64,000 nucleotides of DNA from positions 62,001-126,000 of the forward strand of contig JBBILQ010000001.1 in the NCBI GenBank assembly GCA_037444845.1. The letters run 5' to 3'. Positions 1 through 9,452 of the stretch are shown one piece after another. Source of the stretch: JARYMI01 sp037444845 (GTDB lineage Bacteria; Acidobacteriota; Aminicenantia; Aminicenantales; UBA8522). The position numbers and the translations under genes were made by a program. The notes under the pieces are model-generated. The model was not told where the DNA came from, did no database searches, and saw only the letters and a list, made by a program, of their open reading frames with translations. Position 1 is the stretch's first letter. Every line of letters starts with the position of its first letter.

Positions 1-1
1 C

Positions 2-1519
2 CCGGCAGAGCGCAAACCCGGCTACTACATCGACGGCAACATCCACGGCAACGAAATCCAGGGAGCGGAGGTCGCCCTTTACGCCGTCTCGTATCTCCTG
101 AAAAACCAAGGAAAAACCGAGCTGGCCACGCGCCTTCTTGATGAAAGGGTTTTTTACGTTGTTCCCACCATGAACCCGGACGGCCGCGATTACTACATCA
201 ACCAGGCCTCTGACCCGAACTCGCCGCGTTCCGGGCTCATGCCCTACGATTCCGACCGGGATGGCCTCGCCGATGAGGACGGGCCCGAAGACCTGGACGG
301 CGACGGCTCGATCACGATGATGCGCAAGAAAGACCCGAACGGCACGCACAAGCCCCATCCGGAAGACCCCCGCATCCTCCTCCCCGTCAAACCCGGGGAA
401 AAAGGGGAATACATCCTGCTTGGCCAGGAAGGGATCGACAATGACGGCGACGGCCTCATCAACGAAGATGGCCTGGGCGGCTATGACATGAACCGCAACT
501 ACGGCTACAACTGGCAGCCGGCTTACGTCCAGCGGGGAGCCGGAGACTATCCCTTCTGTTTTCCAGAGACCCAGGCAGTCCGCGATTTTCTGTTAGCCCA
601 TCCGAACATCGCCGGCGCCCAGAATTTCCACAATTTCGGAGGCATGATCCTGCGCGGCCCGGGCGCGAAGAACATGGGCGAATACAACCCCGCCGACAGG
701 CGCGTTTATGATACGATCGGGAAAAAGGGCGAAAAAATCCTGCCCGGTTACCGGTATTTAACCGTTTATAAAGATATGTACACGGTTTACGGCGGGAGCA
801 TCGATTACCTCTATTGCGTCCTGGGCATTTTCACGTTTTCCAACGAGCTCGACATGGACCCGCTGGCAGAGCAGAGGCAGCGCGGTGGAAGGGGCGGCGA
901 AGAGGAGGATGAGGACGTCATGGCCATGCTCTTTCGGGAAGGAAGGCTGGAGGAAATGGTCTACCATGATCTGGTCCTCCTGGGCGAGCAGTTCAGCGAG
1001 TGGAAGCCTTACCAGCATCCTCTTTACGGAGAAATCGAGATCGGCGGCGTCAAGAAGTTCGCCCGCCGCGTCCCTCCCCTCTTCAAGCTGGCAGAAACCT
1101 GCCACCGCAACGCTGCCTTCTGCCTCTACCACGCCGACCAGCTGGCCCGTCTGGAAATTGAAAAAACAGAAGTGACCAGGCTAAAAGATGACCTTTATCA
1201 AGTCGACGTAACAGTAGCCAACAGCAGGCCGACGCCCTCGATGTCTGTCGTGGCGGCCCAGAACAAGCTTCATCGTGCCGACCAGTTCAAGGTTACAGGC
1301 TCCAAAGTTGAGCTTGTCGCCGCCGGTCAGATTGTGGACAGATTTCGCGGCCTCACAAGAAAAATAAAAACCCGGGATAATGCCTTTTGGGTGGAAAGCG
1401 GCGTACCCGGATTCGGGCGTCTGGAATTCCGGCTTCTCCTAAATGGCCAGGGTCAGGTTGAGCTTGTTTTTAACTCCTTAAAGGGAGGCTATAAAACGAA
1501 ATCGCTTACCCTGAAATAA
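2..1519 (+). CDS. M14 family zinc carboxypeptidase, 5' end missing
   Basis: The frame is open from base 2, so the gene starts before the window; 505 residues are visible. It belongs to the M14 zinc carboxypeptidases, which remove C-terminal residues from peptides. The zinc motif HxxE is seen as HGNE (H15, E18 of the visible part), followed by NPDG, the substrate-binding DMNRNYG segment, a third zinc ligand in NFHNFGG (H210) and a catalytic Glu in NELDMDP (E282). Two acidic DxDxDG-type segments (about residues 83-103 and 146-160) are inserted in the catalytic domain and look like calcium loops. The last 150 residues look like a beta-rich accessory domain. It is probably exported, but the leader lies outside the window. 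Confidence 0.92.
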   Translation, partial: PAERKPGYYIDGNIHGNEIQGAEVALYAVSYLLKNQGKTELATRLLDERVFYVVPTMNPDGRDYYINQASDPNSPRSGLMPYDSDRDGLADEDGPEDLDGDGSITMMRKKDPNGTHKPHPEDPRILLPVKPGEKGEYILLGQEGIDNDGDGLINEDGLGGYDMNRNYGYNWQPAYVQRGAGDYPFCFPETQAVRDFLLAHPNIAGAQNFHNFGGMILRGPGAKNMGEYNPADRRVYDTIGKKGEKILPGYRYLTVYKDMYTVYGGSIDYLYCVLGIFTFSNELDMDPLAEQRQRGGRGGEEEDEDVMAMLFREGRLEEMVYHDLVLLGEQFSEWKPYQHPLYGEIEIGGVKKFARRVPPLFKLAETCHRNAAFCLYHADQLARLEIEKTEVTRLKDDLYQVDVTVANSRPTPSMSVVAAQNKLHRADQFKVTGSKVELVAAGQIVDRFRGLTRKIKTRDNAFWVESGVPGFGRLEFRLLLNGQGQVELVFNSLKGGYKTKSLTLK

Positions 1520-1584
1520 AGAGAGCTTGGCCGTGATTTCTTTATGCTTTTCGAGAGAAGCCATTTTTTCTTCCGAAGAGACGG

Positions 1585-2985
1585 CTACGCCCAACCCCAT
1601 GTTTCCCGATAAGCGGGTACATCAACATTCCAGCCCTTCTGTCTCACGATAACATCCATAAGGCTCTGAGAGACGTTTTTTTCTCCGTGAGTCAGGAAGA
1701 CCTGAGGGTAAGGGATGGTGAAATTGCCCAGCCATTTGAGAAGGCCCGTTCTGCCGGCGTGGCCTGAGAAACCCTGGATTTGCCTGACTTGAGCCCTAAC
1801 CGGATGCTGCTGGCCGAAGATCCGCACTTCCGGCTGGCCATCCAGGATCTGCCTTCCGAGCGTTCCTGTAGCCTGGTATCCAACAAACAGGATGGTCGGC
1901 TCAGGCCGTGAGATATTCTGGACCAGGTGATGTTTGATCCGGCCAGCCGTGCACATGCCTGAGCCGGCCATGATCAGGCAGGGACGGCGGAAGGAATTAA
2001 TGGCCTTGGATTCTTCCTTGGTCCGGGTGAATATGAGGCCTGAGAACTTGAACGGCGACGCGCCAGAACGGAATAGGCCCGTCGTTTCTTCGTCCAGGCA
2101 CTCGTGATGGTGGAGAAAAACCTCGGTCACATTTGTGGCCATCGGGCTGTCCAGGAAGACAGGCAGGCGCGGAATTCGTTTCTGTCTCACCAGACGGCTC
2201 AGATGAAAAAGGAGCTCCTGAGCCCTCTCCACGGCGAAAACTGGTATGACCACGTTTCCCCCTGCCCTGACTGTCTCGCTGATGATGTCAGCGAGCATGG
2301 TTTCTTCGTCGGACGGGTCTTCGTGATCCCGGTCTCCGTACGTTGATTCCATGATTACAGCGTCGGCTCGCTCGAACATGGAAGGGTCCCGAACCAAAGG
2401 TTTCTTCCATTGGCCTATATCGCCCGTGAAGATGATGATGCGGTGCCGATTCATCTCCTTGATCGTGAGCTCGATCATGCTCGACCCCAGAATATGGCCG
2501 GCATCGCAAAAACGGACCTGGAGCGTCTTGCTCAAAGGAATTGCTTTTTCGTAGGGCGCCGTTCTGACAAGCTTCAGGGCTTTCTCTACCTCGGCCTCGG
2601 TGTAAAGCGGTATTTCAGGGTGAGGTCCGTGCCGGCCTTCCTTCTTGTGGCGTTTTTTCTTGTACTCGGCGTCTTCTACTTGGATTCTCGCAGCGTCGCA
2701 GAGGACGATCGGAAGGAGCTCGGCTGTGGCCGGAGTGGCTATGATTTTTCCGCGATAACCTTCCCGGACAATCTTCGGGATGAGCCCAGAATGGTCCAGG
2801 TGGACATGGGTGAGAAGCAGGCATTCGATTGTCTCGGGAGGGACCGGGAAAGGCGCCCAGTTGCGATCAAGATAGGCCCTTTCCTGGTAGAGGCCGCAGT
2901 CGATGAGAAACCGCTGATTATCGGTCTCCACAAGATAGCAGGAACCTGTGACTTGTTGGTTGGCGCCCAAGAATTGGATTCGCAA
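1585..2985 (-). CDS. Metallo-beta-lactamase / beta-CASP family RNA-processing nuclease
   Basis: This is a 466-residue protein of the CPSF73-like beta-CASP branch of the metallo-beta-lactamase fold, a family that cuts RNA. The metal motif THVHLDH (H60, H62, D64, H65) and the later ligands in GHILGSS and FTGDIG are all present. The beta-CASP signatures follow: ESTYGDRDH, then GSGMCTAGRIKHHL, then QGFSGHAGR and THGEK near the end. The start is TTG at 2985, since no ATG lies upstream in frame near a good site; GGAAAG lies about 8 bases before it. It is read alone and converges on the M14 gene. The family is firm, the RNA target unknown. Confidence 0.9.
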   Translation of the reverse strand: MRIQFLGANQQVTGSCYLVETDNQRFLIDCGLYQERAYLDRNWAPFPVPPETIECLLLTHVHLDHSGLIPKIVREGYRGKIIATPATAELLPIVLCDAARIQVEDAEYKKKRHKKEGRHGPHPEIPLYTEAEVEKALKLVRTAPYEKAIPLSKTLQVRFCDAGHILGSSMIELTIKEMNRHRIIIFTGDIGQWKKPLVRDPSMFERADAVIMESTYGDRDHEDPSDEETMLADIISETVRAGGNVVIPVFAVERAQELLFHLSRLVRQKRIPRLPVFLDSPMATNVTEVFLHHHECLDEETTGLFRSGASPFKFSGLIFTRTKEESKAINSFRRPCLIMAGSGMCTAGRIKHHLVQNISRPEPTILFVGYQATGTLGRQILDGQPEVRIFGQQHPVRAQVRQIQGFSGHAGRTGLLKWLGNFTIPYPQVFLTHGEKNVSQSLMDVIVRQKGWNVDVPAYRETWGWA

Positions 2986-3050
2986 CAGGCTGTCTTTCCA
3001 GATTAAAATAGGAACAGCCAGTTTACTAATTTTTCCGGCGGCCGGTCAAA

Positions 3051-3542
3051 TCAAGGTTTCATTTTACCAAGACGAAATTCGGCGGGAAACCGCTCTTCGA
3101 GAATCTCCTGCCACGCTCTCCGCCGCGGAAAAAAGATGAATTCCAGGACAAGAGAGACGAACAGGAGATAATAGAAATTCCTGCTTGACCCGGTCAGGAG
3201 AAAGAGGACGAAGCCGAGCAATGCCGGGATTTCAGCCACGACAGCCGTGATCACAGCCGCCCGGCTGAGCCTGAGGGTTCTTTCCTCGGGGCGGTCGCCA
3301 GATATTCCCTTCATCAAGCTCCGGTTGAGAATCCTCGTAAGAAGGATAGCGACAATGGCGAGGCCGTAAAAAATAAACACCAACAGGCGGGCGTGCGAGG
3401 GCCTGGATAGGCCTGAGAAAAAGCCCATCCGCGACTTCACTAATTCGACGATAAGGGCGTAGAGGAAAATGCCGGCGATGATAGCGCCGCAAACCAGCGT
3501 TGTCGTCCGGAAAACCTTCTTCCAATCGGCCACGTCCACCAT
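3051..3542 (-). CDS. Small integral membrane protein of unknown function
   Basis: I do not recognise the family. The 163-residue product has four likely membrane helices (about residues 15-35, 52-71, 92-116 and 121-138), charged loops between them, and a basic C-terminal tail. The start at 3542 is supported by a strong AAGGAGG ribosome site 9 bases upstream. It lies 65 bases upstream of the beta-CASP nuclease in the same direction, so the two could share a transcript. No catalytic or binding motif is visible. Confidence 0.75.
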   Translation of the reverse strand: MVDVADWKKVFRTTTLVCGAIIAGIFLYALIVELVKSRMGFFSGLSRPSHARLLVFIFYGLAIVAILLTRILNRSLMKGISGDRPEERTLRLSRAAVITAVVAEIPALLGFVLFLLTGSSRNFYYLLFVSLVLEFIFFPRRRAWQEILEERFPAEFRLGKMKP

Positions 3543-3624
3543 TCCTGCCGCCTCCTTGTTCTTATCCTAACAGAACCAGGGGGAGAGACGCAACACGTTG
3601 TCGCTCGCCAACCAATAAGCCGAG

Positions 3625-4008
3625 TTATCTGTTCTCCTCCTCGATGACATCGTGGAGTTGCTTAAGAAAATCGGGGGTCGCCGAGGTGACGCGGTTCCAG
3701 TTCGGTATCAGCGGGGAGTACAGGGGGTTTTCCAGGAATTCGCGGCCGGCGATCTGGATGGCCTGGGTAAAGGCCTCGACCGTGATGGTCTCCTGGTGGC
3801 GGTCGAAAAAGAGACCGTTCAGGGCAGCGTCGTCATTGTACCGCTTGATCGTGTCCTGGGCAGTGCGAAGATAATTGATGACGAGGGTGTTGAGGATGCT
3901 CTCGCTGACGCAGGCGCCCTCGATGGCCAGGTTGCGAAAAACGGCCTTGGCAATATCGATGGATATCTTCTTCAGGCTATAGAATTGCATCATCTTCAAC
4001 GATGCCAT
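3625..4008 (-). CDS. Hypothetical helical protein, divergent from glgA
   Basis: This is a 127-residue, mostly helical protein without a leader, membrane segment or motif I can name. The protein on this strand has a normal composition, while the overlapping frame on the other strand has the glycine- and aspartate-rich look of an antisense artefact, so this strand was chosen. The start is uncertain: no ribosome site precedes the ATG at 4008, and ATGs at 3993 and 3990 are alternatives. It shares a 56-base divergent promoter region with glgA. Confidence 0.6.
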   Translation of the reverse strand: MASLKMMQFYSLKKISIDIAKAVFRNLAIEGACVSESILNTLVINYLRTAQDTIKRYNDDAALNGLFFDRHQETITVEAFTQAIQIAGREFLENPLYSPLIPNWNRVTSATPDFLKQLHDVIEEENR

Positions 4009-4025
4009 TTAAATGTTTAAGCCAG

Positions 4026-4055
4026 CTGACCCCTTAGCGCTCGTTATGCTATAAT
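4026..4055 (+). promoter_or_regulatory. Sigma-70-like promoter of glgA, likely leaderless
   Basis: A perfect -10 box TATAAT (4050-4055) stands 18 bases after CTGACC (4026-4031), a 4-of-6 match to the -35 consensus. The glgA ATG begins at 4065, only nine bases after the -10 box, so transcription should start within about three bases of the start codon. Confidence 0.6.
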
Positions 4056-4064
4056 CGTGAAACT

Positions 4065-5513
4065 ATGAAAATCGCGATGTTGAGCTCGGAGGTTGTGCCT
4101 TATGCCAAGACCGGCGGTCTGGCGGATGTCACGGGGGCATTACCCAAGTACCTGAGCGAAGCAGGAGCGGAGGTGCGGGTTTTCCTGCCGCTCTACAGAG
4201 AGACGAAAAAAAAGAACCTGCCCCTCGAGAAGGTGGTCGATGGCCTCAAGCTCGAATGGGCCGGAAAAACCGAGCTGTACTCAATTTGGGAACACCGCCA
4301 GAATTCCCTCTCTTTTCTCTTTGTCGAGAAGGACGCCTATTTCGACCGGGATTATCTTTATGGAAACACGCAAGGAGATTATCCTGATAACGGCGAGCGA
4401 TTCGCCTTTTTCTGCCGGGCGGCGCTCGAGACTCTGAAAGTCCTGGGGTTTCAACCCGATATCCTCCACAGCCACGACTGGCAGGCGGCTATGACGCTGG
4501 CCTATCATAAGCTTGGATATGCGGATGACACGTTTTTTTCTTCCGCTCGTTCTCTCTTTACCATTCACAACCTGGCCTACCAGGGAATTTTCGAACGGGA
4601 GGTGCTCGGCAGGATCGGACTTCCTGATGCCCTCTTCAATATGGAGGACCTCGAGTTTTATGGCAAAGTAAACTTCCTCAAGGCGGGTGTCTTATACTCC
4701 ACAGCCGTTAGCACGGTCAGCCCCCGTTATAGCCAGGAAATCCAGACGCCCGAGTTCGGGCATCGCTTGGACGGGTTGCTGAGAAAACGCCACTACGACC
4801 TCTACGGTATCCTGAACGGTGTCGATTATTCCGAATGGAATCCAGCCACCGACAGGTTCATCGCCAGGAATTTTGACGCCGACAGCCTGACCGGAAAGGA
4901 AGAATGCAAGAAAGATCTGCTTCAATCTTTTTCTCTGCCGCCTGAAGCTGAGAAGGAGCCGGTCGTGGGTATGGTGTCGCGTCTGGCGGGCCAAAAGGGC
5001 TTTGACCTTCTCACACAGGCCGTCGAGGAGATTTTCCGAAGCGGAGCCAATCTCATCATCCTGGGGACGGGCGAGGAGGTATACCAGCACGCGCTCCAGG
5101 CGGTCCAGAAGCAGCATCCCCGGCGCTTTGGCCTGAAGATTGCTTTTGATGAGGGTCTGGCTCATAAAGTCTATGCCGGGAGCGATATCTTCCTCATCCC
5201 TTCCCGTTATGAGCCCTGCGGCCTGACCCAGATGTACAGCCTTCGCTACGGGACGGTGCCGGTGGTCCGGGCGACCGGCGGCCTGGAGGACACCATCCGG
5301 GAATTCAACCCGGAAAAACAGGCCGGCAATGGGTTCAAGTTTGTTGAGTACGAGAAGACCGCCCTCGTCAACGCTGTCCGGAGGGCTTTGGCTGTTTACC
5401 AGGATAAGGAAAAATGGCAGACTCTCATGAAGAACGCCATGGCATGCGATTTTTCCTGGGAGCGGTCAGCCCGCGAGTATATCCGCCTTTACAAACGCCT
5501 TTTATCACCCTGA
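4065..5513 (+). CDS. glgA: Glycogen synthase (ADP-glucose, GT5)
   Basis: GlgA transfers glucose from ADP-glucose to the growing alpha-1,4-glucan. The 482-residue length is normal for bacterial GT5. The ADP-glucose loop KTGGLADV sits at residues 15-22, HSHDWQA near 135, SRLAGQKG near 305 at the start of the C-terminal Rossmann domain, and SRYEPCGLTQ near 381 with the conserved Glu. No ribosome site precedes the ATG, which fits a leaderless message. It meets galT tail to tail and lies opposite the GH57-glgC operon that makes its substrate and shapes its product. Confidence 0.96.
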   Translation: MKIAMLSSEVVPYAKTGGLADVTGALPKYLSEAGAEVRVFLPLYRETKKKNLPLEKVVDGLKLEWAGKTELYSIWEHRQNSLSFLFVEKDAYFDRDYLYGNTQGDYPDNGERFAFFCRAALETLKVLGFQPDILHSHDWQAAMTLAYHKLGYADDTFFSSARSLFTIHNLAYQGIFEREVLGRIGLPDALFNMEDLEFYGKVNFLKAGVLYSTAVSTVSPRYSQEIQTPEFGHRLDGLLRKRHYDLYGILNGVDYSEWNPATDRFIARNFDADSLTGKEECKKDLLQSFSLPPEAEKEPVVGMVSRLAGQKGFDLLTQAVEEIFRSGANLIILGTGEEVYQHALQAVQKQHPRRFGLKIAFDEGLAHKVYAGSDIFLIPSRYEPCGLTQMYSLRYGTVPVVRATGGLEDTIREFNPEKQAGNGFKFVEYEKTALVNAVRRALAVYQDKEKWQTLMKNAMACDFSWERSAREYIRLYKRLLSP

Positions 5514-5548
5514 AGGCATCTAACCTGTCATTTTGCGAATAATCCGGG

Positions 5549-6574
5549 CTAACTTGAGCTTCGCATGAAACCGGCTGCGGTCTCTGGCGGCACGGGGTTG
5601 ATGTAAAAACCCGTTCCCCACTCGAACCCCGCCACCCGTGTAAGAACAGGGATAATCTCGAGGTGCCAGTGGAAGCTCTCTCTCAGGTTGGCCCAACCTT
5701 CGTGAGGCAAATTGGGATTGGGCGCCTGGTGGATGTAAAAATTAAAAGGGGGGTCGGAGAGGATGACCTTGAGTTTCCCCAGGGTCGTCTTTATCGTCCT
5801 GGCCAGCCAGAGGGATTCGACTTTGGTCAGGCACGTGTACCAGGCGGAGTGCCGCAGCGGATAGATTCGCATTTCAAAGGGGAAGCGTGGGGCAAAAGGA
5901 GCCATGACGCAAAAATGTTCGTTGCGCAGGATGAGCCGCTCGCCCTCGCTCGTCTCATCGCGGATGATACGGCAGATGATGCATTCGCCGTGCTGCCGAT
6001 GAAGCCTCTCGCAACCATAAAGCTCCTCGTTGACCTTCTTGGGGATGATGGGAGTGGCCACAATCTGGGAATGCGGATGGCTGAGGGATGCGCCGGCCTC
6101 CCGTCCTTTGTTCTTGAAAACATGGACATACTTGTACTGGAACTCCTTCTCGATACTGAGCACGCGCTTCTTATAGGTCTCCAGCACTTGTTGGATGTGG
6201 TAAAGGGGCAGGTCGGGAAGCTCCCTGTCGTGGTCGGGAGTTTCGATGACGACCTCGTGCACGCCCACGCCGTCCATCCAGCGGAATATCCCGTCCTCAT
6301 GCTGGACAGGGGGCATACCCCTTGTCAGAGCCGGGAATTTGTTGGGAACGACCCGAACCAGCCACCCCGGTTTATTAGGCCGCGTTCCGTTTTTCCGCAG
6401 CGCGTAGACCTCGCGGGGGGTTTTGGATTCGTTACCCTCGCAGAAAGGGCAAAAGCCTGCCGGTTCCTTTTTTTTCTCCGTCGGAGCGGGCCTGAAGTCA
6501 TCCGGCCTTTTGCCCCTTTCGGCGGCGATGATGACCCAGCGGCCGCTGATGATATCCTTCCGTAACTGGGACAT
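5549..6574 (-). CDS. galT: Galactose-1-phosphate uridylyltransferase
   Basis: GalT moves UMP between UDP-glucose and galactose-1-phosphate through a uridylylated histidine (Leloir pathway). The HPHSQ motif at 166-170 holds the nucleophile (second His). CPFC at 42-45 and the CIIC segment near 200 resemble the zinc and structural sites of the family, and the C-terminal histidine-rich half (WHLEIIPV) is conserved. It is the last gene of the leftward operon, three bases after the response regulator. A related nucleotidyltransferase acting on other sugar phosphates (some thermophile GalT-like enzymes use ADP-glucose) cannot be excluded. This is interesting beside glgC and glgA. Confidence 0.9.
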   Translation of the reverse strand: MSQLRKDIISGRWVIIAAERGKRPDDFRPAPTEKKKEPAGFCPFCEGNESKTPREVYALRKNGTRPNKPGWLVRVVPNKFPALTRGMPPVQHEDGIFRWMDGVGVHEVVIETPDHDRELPDLPLYHIQQVLETYKKRVLSIEKEFQYKYVHVFKNKGREAGASLSHPHSQIVATPIIPKKVNEELYGCERLHRQHGECIICRIIRDETSEGERLILRNEHFCVMAPFAPRFPFEMRIYPLRHSAWYTCLTKVESLWLARTIKTTLGKLKVILSDPPFNFYIHQAPNPNLPHEGWANLRESFHWHLEIIPVLTRVAGFEWGTGFYINPVPPETAAGFMRSSS

Positions 6575-6577
6575 TTT

Positions 6578-6937
6578 CTACCCGATGAGCTCCTTGATTT
6601 TAGATTTGAGCTCGTCTAGGGAGGCGGATTTGACGATGTACGCGTCTGCCGCCCAGGTCATGAAATCGTGCTTGTAGCTCTGGTAGGCGGTATTGATGAT
6701 GATGGGGATGTCCTTGCGGAGAGCCATGATCTGGGTGATGAGCTCGATCCCGTTCTTGACCGGCATCCGGATGTCCGTGACGATGAGGTCAAACGGCTGC
6801 TTATTGATCTGCTGCACGGCCGTTTCGGCGTCTGAGACGGCGATCACTTTGTACCCCTCCCGTGTCAGCTCTTCGCGGTAGAGCAGACAGAGGTTTTTTT
6901 CGTCCTCGACGATGAGGAGTTTTTTCTTTTTTTTCAT
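6578..6937 (-). CDS. Receiver-only response regulator (CheY-like)
   Basis: The 119 residues form a complete receiver domain and nothing else. The acidic pair E11/D12, phosphoacceptor D55 in VTDIRMP, the conserved Thr in NTAY and Lys103 (IVKS) are all present, so it should be phosphorylated. With no DNA-binding or enzymatic output domain, it must act by protein contact or as a phosphate relay. Its start overlaps the stop of the histidine kinase by four bases, so the pair is translationally coupled and clearly cognate. Confidence 0.93.
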   Translation of the reverse strand: MKKKKKLLIVEDEKNLCLLYREELTREGYKVIAVSDAETAVQQINKQPFDLIVTDIRMPVKNGIELITQIMALRKDIPIIINTAYQSYKHDFMTWAADAYIVKSASLDELKSKIKELIG

Positions 6938-8274
6938 CCCCCTCCCCCTGTTCTAAAATACAGTTTAAAAGTTGTCCCCTGCCCTTCCTGGCTTTCAACG
7001 ACAATCTTTCCGTCGCAGGCCTCCATGAATCTCTTGACATAGGCTAGGCCGAGCCCGATTCCCTTTTCCTTGGTCGAGACAAAGGTCTCGAATATTTTTC
7101 CTTTGACCGATTCCGGAATGCCCTGGCCATCGTCCTCGACCGAGATGACCACCCAGTCGTTATTTTCACGGTAGGCACGGAGGAGGACATGTCCCCCGTC
7201 CTCGAGGGCATCCAGGGCGTTTTCTACGACATTCCGCAACGCCTCTCCTAAGTGGATCGGGTCGCAAAGAATGCTGACCAGGCCGTCTTCGATTTCTGTC
7301 TTCAAAACGACCTTTCGGCCCACGATGAGCGGCTTGACGGCGTCTTTGACCAGCTTGAAGGTCTCCCTGATGTTGACTGAGACCTTCTCCTTGATATCGA
7401 CGCGGAAGAAGCGCGTCAGGCGGAGCATGATTCGCTCCAGGCGCGCGATTTCCTTCCGGATGATCTTGAAATTCCTCTTCTTTTTCCGCTCGGTTGTCCG
7501 CGGATCGAGCAACTGGTCGATGAACCCGCCCATCGTCACGAGGGGGGTGCGAAGCTGGTGGGTGACGAACATGGCCATCTCTCCGAACGCCGCCCGCCTC
7601 CTCATTTCTACAGCCCTTCTCTGGAGCTTGGTCACGTAGATGTAGTTTCCCGCCGCCAGCCCGCAGATGCTCGCCAGCTCGATGTCCTGCCTCTCTATGG
7701 GGCGGCGAGTGATGGCGTTGTCGAGGATGATTTCGCCGAATATTTCCTCCTGGGAGAGCAAAGGAATGCAGAGAAACTCATCGGTTCCGATGACATCCAG
7801 AAAATGCCTGTCCACCAGAGGCTCTCTGGTTGCTTCCCGGACCAGGATTATTTCTCTGGATGAAGCGGCCAATGCGGGAATGACGGGATTCCTCGAATGA
7901 AGAGGAAAGGAGATTTTTTTTACATTCTGAACGAGCGGGTTGGTCTCGCTGGCGAGGAGGGCCCGGTTGTGCTCGATGATCTCGGTATACCCGACCCCGG
8001 GGGTGGAGAGGACTTCCCAGATGTCAGCGGCTTCTTCCGGAGAGGCGGGTCCGAGCCAGAACTCACCTTTCAAGCTGGCATTATCGGCGAGGAAAAGCAT
8101 CGCCCGGTTGAAGCCCAGGCCGGGACCCGCAGTCAGCGCCGTCAGGATGACGAGCAAGTTGTCCATGAGCGAAAAAGGCTGGAAAAAGCTCTGGGCGAGG
8201 ATAGAGAATATCTGAAGCTCTTTCGAGACACCGCGGGGAAGTTCGTGAAGGAAAGGGTGATACTTTTCGATCAT
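6934..8274 (-). CDS. GAF-domain sensor histidine kinase
   Basis: This 446-residue kinase has a GAF-like sensor region (about residues 30-215), a dimerisation and phosphoacceptor helix with the H box FVTHQLRTPL (His near 239), and a HATPase domain with N box NVVENALDAL, G1 box DDGQGIP and G2 box GIGLGLAY. No membrane segments are visible, so it senses a cytoplasmic signal. It overlaps glgC by four bases upstream and its receiver partner by four bases downstream, which places it inside the glycogen operon. The ligand of the GAF region is unknown. Confidence 0.93.
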   Translation of the reverse strand: MIEKYHPFLHELPRGVSKELQIFSILAQSFFQPFSLMDNLLVILTALTAGPGLGFNRAMLFLADNASLKGEFWLGPASPEEAADIWEVLSTPGVGYTEIIEHNRALLASETNPLVQNVKKISFPLHSRNPVIPALAASSREIILVREATREPLVDRHFLDVIGTDEFLCIPLLSQEEIFGEIILDNAITRRPIERQDIELASICGLAAGNYIYVTKLQRRAVEMRRRAAFGEMAMFVTHQLRTPLVTMGGFIDQLLDPRTTERKKKRNFKIIRKEIARLERIMLRLTRFFRVDIKEKVSVNIRETFKLVKDAVKPLIVGRKVVLKTEIEDGLVSILCDPIHLGEALRNVVENALDALEDGGHVLLRAYRENNDWVVISVEDDGQGIPESVKGKIFETFVSTKEKGIGLGLAYVKRFMEACDGKIVVESQEGQGTTFKLYFRTGGGG

Positions 8275-9452
8275 TCAAGTCTCCAGTTTTTGGGCACGAC
8301 GCGGATGTCCCCCTGGCTGATGAAGTGCTTCCTGTCCTCTTTGATGTCGTGTCCGATCGCGAAACGGTCAGGAATCCGGGAGAATTTATCGACGATGGCC
8401 CGGCGCAGCCGGGCTCCTTTTCCGACCTGAACTCCTTCAAAGAGGATGGAATCCTGGACGCGGGCTCGGGGGGCGATTGTTACACCGGGCGAGATGATTG
8501 AATTCTGAACCGTTCCGCCGTCAAAGCGACAGCCTGCGCTGATGATGGACTTTTTGATATCGCTCCGCTGGACGAGGGTTGGGCCATGCTGGGCTTTGTA
8601 GGTCCTGATCGGCCAGGAACTATCGTCCAGAGAAAAGGGCGGCCTGGAAGAGAGAAAGGCCATGTTGGCCTTCCAGTAGGCGCCGATCGTACCGATGTCT
8701 TCCCAGTATCCATCAAAGAGATAGCCGAAGACCCGGGCTTTGTGAATCAGCCGCGGGATGATGTCTCTTCCAAAGTCGTGGCTGCTGGAACGGTCCTTGG
8801 CGTCCTGGATGAGCGCTTTGATCAGGATGGGCGTCCGAAAAAGATAGACGCCCATGGAAATAAGAGATGATTTTTTATCCCATGGTAAGAAAGGAGGTTG
8901 AGGGGGTTTTTCCAGGAATTCATTGATTCTATGGTCATTGTCCACGGCCACGACGCCGAAACGGCTGGCCTCAGCAAGGGGAACAACCTTGGCCAGGATC
9001 ACGGCATCCGCCTTTTTTTCAATGTAGAATTTGATGATTTTTCGGTAATCGGCACGATAAACATGGTCGCCTGAAAGGACCAGAATGACCTCGGGATTTT
9101 CCTGCTGGATGGTGTAGATATTCTGGAAGACGGCGTCCGCCGTTCCCTCGTACCAGTGTTCGCTTACCCTTCCTTGGGCGGGCAGCGAGATAATATAGCC
9201 TCCGCTCTCCGCATGAAAAATGTTCCAGCCGTAAAGAATATGCCTTTCCAGGGATAAGGATTTATACTGGGTCAGCAGGGCAATCTTGCGCAGCCCCGAG
9301 TTCAGAGAATTGGAAAGGCTGAAATCGATGATCCGGTAGCTGCCCAGGAAGGGGACGGATGGCTTGGCCCGGTGCTTGGTCAAAGGGTAGAGCCTCTCCC
9401 CTTTTCCTCCACAGAGGATCATGACCAGAATTTTTTCAGATAAGGTCACCAT
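8271..9452 (-). CDS. glgC: Glucose-1-phosphate adenylyltransferase (ADP-glucose pyrophosphorylase)
   Basis: GlgC makes ADP-glucose from ATP and glucose-1-phosphate, the committed step of bacterial glycogen synthesis. The nucleotide loop CGGKGERLYPLT opens the protein, followed by AKPSVPFLG, YEGTADAVFQN, LSGDHVYRADY and the sugar-phosphate site EFLEKPPQPP. A left-handed beta-helix tail (NSIISPGVTIAP, DSILFEGVQVG) ends it. Length 393 is close to the 400-430 norm. The start overlaps the upstream GH57 gene by 17 bases and lacks its own ribosome site, which suggests translational coupling. Confidence 0.94.
   Translation of the reverse strand: MVTLSEKILVMILCGGKGERLYPLTKHRAKPSVPFLGSYRIIDFSLSNSLNSGLRKIALLTQYKSLSLERHILYGWNIFHAESGGYIISLPAQGRVSEHWYEGTADAVFQNIYTIQQENPEVILVLSGDHVYRADYRKIIKFYIEKKADAVILAKVVPLAEASRFGVVAVDNDHRINEFLEKPPQPPFLPWDKKSSLISMGVYLFRTPILIKALIQDAKDRSSSHDFGRDIIPRLIHKARVFGYLFDGYWEDIGTIGAYWKANMAFLSSRPPFSLDDSSWPIRTYKAQHGPTLVQRSDIKKSIISAGCRFDGGTVQNSIISPGVTIAPRARVQDSILFEGVQVGKGARLRRAIVDKFSRIPDRFAIGHDIKEDRKHFISQGDIRVVPKNWRLE

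Noticed and set aside
5663..6565. A 300-codon plus-strand frame opposite galT
   Set aside because: It is entirely antisense to a gene with intact catalytic motifs, and its composition (rich in Gly, Asp, Val) is typical of an antisense frame.
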